DNA of 64,000 bases from Scytonema hofmannii PCC 7110 (GTDB lineage: Bacteria > Cyanobacteriota > Cyanobacteriia > Cyanobacteriales > Nostocaceae). The notes below the pieces were generated by a model. It did not search any database and had not been told where the DNA came from. It saw only the letters and a program-made list of their open reading frames with translations. How positions within the stretch are numbered: position 1 is the stretch's first letter; every line of letters begins with the position of its first letter. Positions 57,665 through 64,000 of the stretch are shown here, piece by piece. The stretch spans positions 3,403,737 through 3,467,736 of the forward strand of contig NZ_KQ976354.1 of assembly GCF_000346485.2 (NCBI RefSeq). Direction: 5' to 3'. A program made the position numbers and the translations under genes.

Positions 57665-59662
57665 TCACTTATTCGCCCCTGCTTCTTCCGTTGCAAACCA
57701 AGCACGCAATACTTCCGCCACTGTCCAAGCTTGGGCGATACAGCCTCGTGGAGTCATAGGAGGGTCACCATCAAAAATTTCACTGAGATTACCGACCCCA
57801 TGCGATCGCAAATGATTTGCCATGGGTTCTAAAAACTGACGGGCTTGCATGGGATTTTTATAAACACGCAGATGTGCCAAAACAAAGGAACCGATCAACC
57901 ATCCCCAAGTCGTTCCTTGGTGGTAAGCCCCATCTCTTTCTACGGCATTACCCCCGTAACATCCTTTATAATCAGGACTATCCGGACTCAAAGAACGCAA
58001 CCCATGGGAAGTGAGCAACATTGTACCACAAATGTCTACAACTTTCTGTTGTTGTTCGGGGGTCAGTGGGCTATTTGGCAATGAGACGGCAAAAATTTGG
58101 TTAGGACGCAAGGAGCGATCGCCACCTTCCGGGCTATCTATTACATCGTAGCAGTAACCCATCTCATCATTCCAAAATTTGGAAAAACTGGCTAAGGTGC
58201 GGTCAGCCATTGCCTCATACCCTTGATGGGGTTTACCAAGGAGGCGAGCAAACTGTGATATAGTCCGCAACATATTATACCATAAAGCATTCACTTCAAT
58301 TGGTTTACCAATACGAGGCGTTACCACCCAATCACCAACTTTAGCATCCATCCAAGTTAATTGCGAAGCCTCTTCACCTGCGTAAAGTAACCCATCAGTC
58401 ATATCGAGATGAATGTTGTATCGCGTTCCCTGACAGTGCCAGTCAATAATATCAACCAATACGGGAAAGAGTTCTTGCAGTAAATCGTTATCTTCTGTCG
58501 CACTGTAGTAGTTGCGAATAGCTTCAAAGTACCACAAAGTCGCATCAACAGTGTTATATTCCGGTATCTCCCCAGCATCAGGAAACCGATTGGGTAACAT
58601 TCCCCGATCTACATATTTCGCAAAGGTGCGAAGAATAGAACGAGCAACTTCCGGTCTTCCAGTGGCAATTGTTAAACCCGGTAGACTAATCATTGTATCC
58701 CGTCCCCAGTCACCAAACCAGTGATAACCCGCAATAATAGTCTTGCCATTGGGGTCATCATTTAAGGGGCGCGATACAATAAATTGGTCAGCTGCAAGAA
58801 CTAATTGATTGATCCAAGCAGGCGTTTCTCTCACATTGATTGGTCGATTTGCTTTCCAATGGCTAATTAACTTCTGCTCCTGCGTCCGTCGTAACTTAAA
58901 TGCGGCTTCACCATCTAACTCTGGTTCCTTCTCAAGACTCGCAACAAAAGTCACCGATTCTCCAGCATTTAACGTCACTTCAAAAGTAGCAGCATGAAGA
59001 TGATTTTCGCGATCGCTCAATCCCCGATAACGTTCTACCGCTAAGTCAAAGCCACTTACCCAAGTGTGAGACAGTGAGACTCGAGCATTGTTGCACAGGA
59101 GATAAAACGGTACTGCATTTGTCCAAGCGATCGTACAAATTCCCCTCTCAATTTCCTCTATACTCATTTGCCAGTCACTGCTTTGAGTATCGCCGTGATA
59201 GTCGCGATAATTTACCATCGCCTTCAGTATCAGCTTCAGGGGTTGCGTTCCACGAAGTAATGTGTATTGAACATAAGTTGTATTTGCACCTTGCTGCATC
59301 CAAACGCGTTTTTCCAATAAAGCGTCAGCACAGGCAAAACGCCACGTAGGGGTAGTACCTTGTAAAGAAAAGCGTTCAATATGAAGATAACCATGAGGGC
59401 TGACAGTCCCATCAGTCCAACGATTGGTAAACAGTGGATAAAACTGCTCCCCGTACACAGCCGTGTCATCCACTTTAGCCAGCATCAAAGTCCGACCCAA
59501 AGGCGGATTGAGAGAAGCAACAAGCAAGCCGTGGTAGCGCCGAGTCAGCAACCCTCCTACAGTACCAGAAGCGTAACCACCTATACCATTGGTAACCAAC
59601 CACTCTTTTGATTCTACTATATTTAGATAGCCGCAAACTTCTCGGCCAAATTCAACACACAT
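57665..59662 (-). CDS. Glycogen debranching enzyme (amylo-alpha-1,6-glucosidase family)
   Basis: 665 residues. The N-terminal beta-sandwich (EWLVTNGIGGYASGTVGGLL, TRRYHGLLVAS) and the catalytic (alpha/alpha)6 barrel (YHWFGDWGRDTMISLPGLTI, GMLPNRFPDAGEIPEYNTVD, ATLWYFEAI) match the GDE C-terminal family (GH133-like). It removes alpha-1,6 branches from glycogen-type glucan. ATG 59662 is preferred: the 30 extra upstream residues come from a dispersed repeat read through in frame (59664-59708). Confidence 0.93.
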   Translation of the reverse strand: MCVEFGREVCGYLNIVESKEWLVTNGIGGYASGTVGGLLTRRYHGLLVASLNPPLGRTLMLAKVDDTAVYGEQFYPLFTNRWTDGTVSPHGYLHIERFSLQGTTPTWRFACADALLEKRVWMQQGANTTYVQYTLLRGTQPLKLILKAMVNYRDYHGDTQSSDWQMSIEEIERGICTIAWTNAVPFYLLCNNARVSLSHTWVSGFDLAVERYRGLSDRENHLHAATFEVTLNAGESVTFVASLEKEPELDGEAAFKLRRTQEQKLISHWKANRPINVRETPAWINQLVLAADQFIVSRPLNDDPNGKTIIAGYHWFGDWGRDTMISLPGLTIATGRPEVARSILRTFAKYVDRGMLPNRFPDAGEIPEYNTVDATLWYFEAIRNYYSATEDNDLLQELFPVLVDIIDWHCQGTRYNIHLDMTDGLLYAGEEASQLTWMDAKVGDWVVTPRIGKPIEVNALWYNMLRTISQFARLLGKPHQGYEAMADRTLASFSKFWNDEMGYCYDVIDSPEGGDRSLRPNQIFAVSLPNSPLTPEQQQKVVDICGTMLLTSHGLRSLSPDSPDYKGCYGGNAVERDGAYHQGTTWGWLIGSFVLAHLRVYKNPMQARQFLEPMANHLRSHGVGNLSEIFDGDPPMTPRGCIAQAWTVAEVLRAWFATEEAGANK

Positions 59663-59663
59663 A

Positions 59664-59708
59664 GCGTCTCTTCCTCTTTCTTCGTGTCCTTTGCGTCTTT
59701 GCGGTTCA
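59664..59708. repeat. Dispersed repeat at the debranching enzyme start
   Basis: CTTTCTTCGTGTCCTTTGCG plus TCTTTGCGGTTCAAT is the inverted form of the element at about 44870-44905. It lies directly upstream of the start codon and supplies the ribosome-binding-site-like GAAAGAGGAAGAG on the minus strand. Confidence 0.85.
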
Positions 59709-59800
59709 ATAAAAAATGATCTTCGGCCGAGAAAAAAGTCAGGGAACTGCAAAATTAATTATCCCATCTTGGGAGACAAACATCTTTACTCATTCATAAT

Positions 59801-59890
59801 AGGACTTACGCACGCTCTACGAATTCTTGGCGCTCTTGGCGTCTTGGCGGTTGATAAATCAAGGTTTCTAGCAATTTTTGCGTAAGTCCT
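59801..59890. mobile_element. MITE-like element with AGGACTTACGCA terminal repeats, 90 bp
   Basis: AGGACTTACGCA (59801-59812) and TGCGTAAGTCCT (59879-59890) are perfect inverted ends. The interior has direct repeats of CTTGGCG. No coding frame. Size and form fit a non-autonomous palindromic element. Confidence 0.75.
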
Positions 59891-59898
59891 GCGTAAGA

Positions 59899-60294
59899 TT
59901 AATTCTCAATGCGATAGCGTATCAACTGCTTAATTGCCGTTATTGGTAATCCTAAAGTTTGAGCAAGCGCTGCATCGACTTGAGCATATTCAGTCACAGG
60001 GAACTCAAATTCCATCTGCTTTAAAAACGAATCAGCAGTAAAAACCTTCACATCAGTCAACTTCTCTCTTCGCTCAATCAGGGCTTCAATAGACATAACA
60101 GCAAGCGAAGCCGAGAAATGAACTTTATGTTTTGAGTCGGCGTGTAATTGTGAGGTTGTATCATAAGTATGGCTCAGGACTTGATGCGTTAGCAAACCCG
60201 TGCTCAACCAAAAAAACAGCCCTATCAAAGGTATTGGCAGCCAGAACTCCAGTCCTAACTTTATCAGAAATTGCAACCAACGGGGTCGAGTCAT
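59899..60294 (-). CDS. Membrane-anchored hypothetical protein beside rppA
   Basis: 131 residues from ATG 60294 (an upstream start would add 11). A membrane helix near the N-terminus (FWLPIPLIGLFFWLSTGLLT) is followed by a soluble part rich in Glu/Lys (AVMSIEALIERREKLTDVKV, AQTLGLPITAIKQLIRYRIE). No family recognised. It is divergent from the response regulator gene with a 67-bp gap, so it may be a target or accessory of that two-component system (inference). Confidence 0.7.
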   Translation of the reverse strand: MTRPRWLQFLIKLGLEFWLPIPLIGLFFWLSTGLLTHQVLSHTYDTTSQLHADSKHKVHFSASLAVMSIEALIERREKLTDVKVFTADSFLKQMEFEFPVTEYAQVDAALAQTLGLPITAIKQLIRYRIEN

Positions 60295-60361
60295 AACACA
60301 AAGAAAGTTTGATGATTCAATAATCATAATAGGTAATCTTTTTACTAGAAGGGAGTAGTGA

Positions 60362-61036
60362 ATGAGAATCTTAGTTGTAGAGGATGATGTGACTCAGTTA
60401 CAACCACTACAGGGTGCCCTTTCTAAAGTCGGTCATATTGTGGATAGTACTGAAGATGGTGAAACAGCCCAGTGGTTAATAGAACAAAGAGACTACGACC
60501 TCTTGATTTTAGACTGGATGTTGCCTAAGATTAGTGGTGTGAGTCTGTGTCAAAAGTATCGCCAAGCAGGCAAAACGTCTCCAGTGCTGATTCTGACAGC
60601 TAAAGATGCAGTTTTAGACAAAGTATCTGCTTTAGATGTGGGTGCAGATGACTATTTAGTTAAACCTTTTAGTTTGCTTGAACTCTTAGCAAGAGTGCGA
60701 GCATTGGGGCGCAGAGCGCCACTTTGGCAAGGTGATACCCTAGAGTTAGCCGACCTACAACTACATCTTACTACTCTAACGCTACAGCGCCAGGAAGTTA
60801 CAGTTCAGCTGTCAGGTCGAGAGTTTCAATTGCTAGAATATTTTTTACGACATCCCCGACAGGTACTGACTCACGATCAAATCGAACAAGCACTTTGGGA
60901 ATGGAATACACAGCCAGATAGTAAAGCGATAACGATGCTGGTACATCGACTGCGACATCGCTTACAGATGGTGAAAGCAGAAAATTGGCTACAGACCGTT
61001 TACGGTATGGGATATCGATTAGTTGCACCCGAATGA
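60362..61036 (+). CDS. rppA: Response regulator, OmpR family (RppA-like)
   Basis: 224 residues. Receiver domain 1-120: acidic pocket MRILVVEDD, phospho-acceptor [14 protein letters not shown], Thr/Lys switch [11 protein letters not shown] and VKPF. Winged-helix DNA-binding domain 130-224: [41 protein letters not shown]. RppA (NrsR in its nickel role) of Synechocystis controls photosynthesis or nickel genes depending on the report. The downstream kinase begins inside the stop codon (ATGA overlap). Confidence 0.93.
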   Translation: MRILVVEDDVTQLQPLQGALSKVGHIVDSTEDGETAQWLIEQRDYDLLILDWMLPKISGVSLCQKYRQAGKTSPVLILTAKDAVLDKVSALDVGADDYLVKPFSLLELLARVRALGRRAPLWQGDTLELADLQLHLTTLTLQRQEVTVQLSGREFQLLEYFLRHPRQVLTHDQIEQALWEWNTQPDSKAITMLVHRLRHRLQMVKAENWLQTVYGMGYRLVAPE

Positions 61037-62337
61037 TGCGATCGCTAATTCCTAACATGTTCAGCCGCAGTCGGCGTAACCTAGCTCGCTGGTTTACGCT
61101 TTCTATGGGGAGTATTCTAGTTATCTTTGCAGCAATACTTTACTTTTTAGAAGCCAAAGACCAGTTGCGGGCATTTGACCAAGAGCTTTATAATACAAGT
61201 CGGCTGATGGCGGCGGGCGTTGAAGATGGACTTTACCAAGAACAGCAGCGCATTAGCCTCGAAGATGTTCCTATTTTAGGTGGTGAAGCTTTGCCTTTTG
61301 GGAGTGAAATTGTTTATGCTCGTTGGTACACTCCCAAAAAGCAACTACTACAGTTTGTTGGTGTCACGCCATCAGAGCGGTTAGATAGTAAACTAGGGTT
61401 TCAAACAATTGAGTTAGGCGATCGCATTTCTACCAACGTTCGTCAACATGAATTGCTGCGTCAATTAACACTTCCTGTTTTTCAGGATAAACAATTAATC
61501 GGCTATCTGGAAATAGCGACTTCTTTAGCGCCTGTTGAAGAAACCTTATGGTCGCTGAGACTGTTTTTAATAGTAGGTGTACCCATTGCCTTAAGCGTAA
61601 TTGCTTTGACGGGTTGGCTTCTTGGTGGAATCGCCATGCAGCCAATTCGCGAATCCTACGAACAATTACAGCGCTTTACAGCGGATGCTTCCCACGAGCT
61701 ACGGACACCTCTTCAGGCAATTCGGAATCATGCTCAGTTTGGTTTGCTAGAACCAATTGACCCCAGTCAACAGCAAAGTTCCCTGCAAAATATTGACCAG
61801 AGTGCCGAATCTATGGGAATGCTGATTAGCGATTTGTTAATCTTAGCTCGAAATGAAGGACAGTTAAAGCCAGAGCTACTTAACCTCGTCAATTTGGTTA
61901 ACTGGCTCTCCGCATTAGTAGAGGAATATACTCACTTAGCAAAGGCAAAAAACTTAGAATTCACAAGCGAATTTCCCGAACAATTGGTCATGTTGAGAAT
62001 AAATTCAGATTTAATGCGCCAAGCCGTAACTAATCTTCTCAGCAACGCCTGTCGCTACACACCCTCTGGAGGTAAAGTACGCTTACGAGTTTTCCTTCAG
62101 TCTCGTTGGGTAATCATTGAAGTACAGGATAGTGGTATTGGGATTCCAAAGGCAGATTTACCCCATATTTTTGAGCGGTTTTATCGAGTAGATAGCGTGC
62201 GATCGCGCCATACAGGAGGCTTCGGGTTAGGATTAGCGATTGCACAACAAATTGTCCAGGTACATGGGGGAAAAATTATAGCAACAAGTCGTTTGGGTGA
62301 AGGCTCTACATTTCAAATCAAGCTACCGCTAATTTAA
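61033..62337 (+). CDS. rppB: Sensor histidine kinase (RppB-like)
   Basis: 434 residues. Two membrane helices ([20 protein letters not shown] and [20 protein letters not shown]) flank a periplasmic sensor region (about 45-180). His[22 protein letters not shown] with the phospho-His. HATPase: [15 protein letters not shown] (N box), [20 protein letters not shown] (G1/F), [18 protein letters not shown] (G2). The partner RppA is immediately upstream. The signal is not clear from sequence; no His- or Cys-rich metal site stands out in the sensor region. Confidence 0.93.
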   Translation: MMRSLIPNMFSRSRRNLARWFTLSMGSILVIFAAILYFLEAKDQLRAFDQELYNTSRLMAAGVEDGLYQEQQRISLEDVPILGGEALPFGSEIVYARWYTPKKQLLQFVGVTPSERLDSKLGFQTIELGDRISTNVRQHELLRQLTLPVFQDKQLIGYLEIATSLAPVEETLWSLRLFLIVGVPIALSVIALTGWLLGGIAMQPIRESYEQLQRFTADASHELRTPLQAIRNHAQFGLLEPIDPSQQQSSLQNIDQSAESMGMLISDLLILARNEGQLKPELLNLVNLVNWLSALVEEYTHLAKAKNLEFTSEFPEQLVMLRINSDLMRQAVTNLLSNACRYTPSGGKVRLRVFLQSRWVIIEVQDSGIGIPKADLPHIFERFYRVDSVRSRHTGGFGLGLAIAQQIVQVHGGKIIATSRLGEGSTFQIKLPLI

Positions 62338-62431
62338 ATCTAAGCACAGTTGTACTGTTACTTTCTTGTTACTTTTATCTAGTAATTTGAAAATAAGCGT
62401 GAGTTCCACACCAGATTGGAGGTCTTAACAA

Positions 62432-62494
62432 ATGAATTACAATCCTACATCCAGCATCCTCCTAACGGCTTTGGTTGCTTTGCTACTCCCTTAA
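62432..62494 (+). CDS. Candidate 20-residue hydrophobic peptide
   Basis: GGAGG is placed nine bases before ATG 62432. The frame encodes MNYNPTSSILLTALVALLLP then stops. A single hydrophobic segment suggests a membrane micro-peptide or the shortened start of a membrane protein. It lies 94 bp after rppB on the same strand. Support is limited to the good ribosome binding site and hydrophobicity. Confidence 0.3.
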   Translation: MNYNPTSSILLTALVALLLP

Positions 62495-62631
62495 AATCAA
62501 AGATTCCAAGTAAGTCTTGTATCGGACAACAAGTTTATAGAATTTAAAAAAAATACGTCATTAGGGCGTTCCATAAAACCAATATCTCATCCTTCCAAAG
62601 ATATAGAAGGAATAAATGCAGCCAAAATTGT

Positions 62632-63114
62632 ATGAAAATGAGTCAATTAAAAGTTACCAACACTCTAAGACGATCCACAGGAATCGTAGGAATTTTAGGA
62701 ATTTTAGGGTTGATGATTGGACAAATATGTCTCCATGCAGAAGACACTAAAAGCATCGCTAATCAAATAGAAAAAACAATAAAACCTCAAGACACTTTAC
62801 TTAGAAGCGCTCTCAGAATTGGCGGATTTTCAATAGTGTCAGGAATAATTTTAATAGAGAGTTCTCGAAAAAAACGTCAGGCAAAGATAGAGCCAGAAAT
62901 ACAGAGAACCCCAGTTTTTACGAATGCGATTGTAACTCCAAGAACTTGTGAAGGATGCAAGCACTACCATGGTGTTGCCTATAATGATGTACCCTTTGTT
63001 TGTGCCATGTATCCTTATGGTGTAGAAAAGGATATATGCCCAGATTGGGAAGAAGAAAACGGGTCAACTACCTACACTTCTCTTCGGGAGAGTGGGCGTG
63101 GGAGTAAGACCTAA
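62632..63114 (+). CDS. Hypothetical membrane protein with a four-cysteine motif
   Basis: 160 residues (a second ATG lies two codons in). Two hydrophobic helices (TGIVGILGILGLMIGQICL and IGGFSIVSGIILIES) are followed by a soluble domain with TCEGCKHYHGVAYNDVPFVC and AMYPYGVEKDICPDWEEE. The C-x2-C-x-H-Y-H-G...C...C-PDW pattern looks like a metal-binding knot; it resembles short cyanobacterial proteins of unknown role. No clear ribosome binding site. Downstream, 63115-63315, contains a worn copy of the 12238-type repeat. Confidence 0.6.
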   Translation: MKMSQLKVTNTLRRSTGIVGILGILGLMIGQICLHAEDTKSIANQIEKTIKPQDTLLRSALRIGGFSIVSGIILIESSRKKRQAKIEPEIQRTPVFTNAIVTPRTCEGCKHYHGVAYNDVPFVCAMYPYGVEKDICPDWEEENGSTTYTSLRESGRGSKT

Positions 63115-63315
63115 TAGCTCTGCCAAACGGTTTACAGCAATTTTCAGGTTATTACCTCACATGGAGTAGAATCAGTGTCCTCCTCCCGCCCTCTATGATT
63201 TACGGACAGGGACGCTTTACCACAACAGCATAGTGTGGTAAGGCTCCATCTTCTCCAAGCCTCAAATTATAAGTTTTATTAATCACTCGTATCAGCTTTA
63301 ATAAAGTTAACTCTC

Positions 63316-63405
63316 TTGATAAAGTAATGTAACTTAATGTAAATTAAAGTTAAGGGGAACAAACTTCCCCATTCATATATAAATCGTCATCGCAATCATA
63401 AAACC
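63316..63405 (+). promoter_or_regulatory. psbA promoter and leader
   Basis: TTGATA (63316-63321) and TAAATT (63340-63345), 18 bp apart, form a plausible sigma-70-type promoter. The leader then contains a small hairpin (GGGGAA...TTCCCC, 63354-63370) and lacks a strong Shine-Dalgarno sequence, as is common for psbA. The start was not determined. Confidence 0.45.
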
Positions 63406-64000
63406 ATGACAGCAACCTTACAACGCCGCGAAAGCGCAAGCGTGTGGGAGCAGTTCTGTAATTGGATCACCTCCACCGAAAACCGCCTTTATGTAGGCTG
63501 GTTCGGTGTCATCATGATCCCTACACTCCTCTCCGCAGCCATCTGCTTCATCATTGCTTTCATCGCTGCTCCTCCAGTAGACATCGATGGTATCCGCGAA
63601 CCTGTTGCAGGTTCTTTACTCTACGGTAACAACATCATCTCCGGTGCAGTTGTTCCTTCTTCTAACGCCATCGGTCTTCACTTCTACCCCATCTGGGAAG
63701 CGGCTTCCTTAGATGAGTGGTTGTACAACGGTGGTCCATACCAGTTGGTTGTTTTCCACTTCCTGATTGGCGTCTTCTGCTACTTAGGTCGTGAGTGGGA
63801 ATTGTCCTACCGCTTGGGAATGCGTCCTTGGATTTGCGTAGCATTCAGCGCACCTGTTGCAGCAGCTACCGCAGTCTTCTTGATCTACCCCATCGGACAA
63901 GGTTCCTTCTCTGACGGTATGCCCTTGGGTATCTCTGGAACTTTCAACTTCATGTTGGTGTTCCAAGCAGAGCACAATATCTTGATGCACCCCTTCCACC
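63406..64000 (+). CDS. psbA: Photosystem II D1 protein, 3' end cut by the window
   Basis: The first 198 of about 360 residues are present. The N-terminal [20 protein letters not shown], the helix A/B regions and HNILMHPFH (the chlorophyll-ligand His198) are intact. Tyr-Z (Tyr161) is in [11 protein letters not shown], and residue 130 is Glu (YLGREWELS). Glu130 marks the high-light (D1:2-type) isoform, as against Gln130 in the low-light form; this is established for several cyanobacteria. The right edge of the window truncates the gene. Confidence 0.97.
   Translation, partial: MTATLQRRESASVWEQFCNWITSTENRLYVGWFGVIMIPTLLSAAICFIIAFIAAPPVDIDGIREPVAGSLLYGNNIISGAVVPSSNAIGLHFYPIWEAASLDEWLYNGGPYQLVVFHFLIGVFCYLGREWELSYRLGMRPWICVAFSAPVAAATAVFLIYPIGQGSFSDGMPLGISGTFNFMLVFQAEHNILMHPFH

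Overview
The window comes from a cyanobacterium, most likely filamentous (Nostocales-like; the order is an inference). The evidence is an oxygenic photosystem II gene (psbA) at the right edge, chlorophyll/bilin genes (acsF, heme oxygenase, hemN), a CyaB-type adenylyl cyclase, cyanobacteria-typical families (DUF2808, Uma2, RppA/RppB, CYP110-like P450), frequent GCGATCGC (HIP1) sites, and many short tandem repeats of two families (GGTCACT and AATCCAA types).

Layout. 1-4000: rRNA operon on the minus strand (23S 5' part, a tRNA-less spacer, complete 16S, promoter). The 23S carries a repeat-built insertion in helix 45. 4.2-12.2 kb: decayed sensor-kinase fragment, two-partner-secretion protein, adenylyl cyclase, and an HxlR regulator divergent from a short-chain dehydrogenase. 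12.4-17.5 kb: tight three-gene operon of GH63-like glycosidase, aquaporin and GMC oxidoreductase. 17.6-21.6 kb: small genes and gene relics (LysR, TPR, frameshifted aspartyl protease, EAD1-caspase).

21.65-28.53 kb is the centrepiece. A ternary NTP-dependent conflict system (EAD1-VMAP protein, MoxR AAA+ ATPase, vWA-FGE protein) is followed directly by a diversity-generating retroelement: Avd, a reverse transcriptase with IGNLTSQ and YVDD motifs, and a template repeat. The template repeat matches the last ~130 bp of the vWA-FGE gene with almost exclusively template-adenine substitutions. The retroelement therefore appears to hypermutate the ligand-binding face of the conflict system's sensor. 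Upstream lies a broken EAD1-caspase, probably a former effector sharing the same recruitment domain.

28.8-39 kb is an eroded accessory region: MITE, chimeric and intact LysR copies, RelE-type toxin-antitoxin pair, VapC pair with its own deletion relic, Phd/PIN relic, truncated ATPase and glycosyltransferase. Glycerate kinase and a P450 lie within it. 39-44.8 kb: ABC ATPase/permease/lipocalin-like operon, then aspartoacylase. 45-50.7 kb: DUF411 and MMADHC-like proteins, then a low-oxygen tetrapyrrole cluster (acsF, heme oxygenase, hemN). 50.8-57.3 kb: AMIN/beta-lactamase-fold hydrolase, transposase scraps, PIN-like/ImmA-like module, double-glycine leader peptide, zinc peptidase, pentapeptide proteins. 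57.6-64 kb: glycogen-debranching enzyme, RppA/RppB two-component system, and a psbA encoding a Glu130 D1 protein, cut by the window edge.

No tRNA gene, CRISPR array or complete insertion sequence was recognised. All assignments rest on reading motifs by eye; no database search was run.
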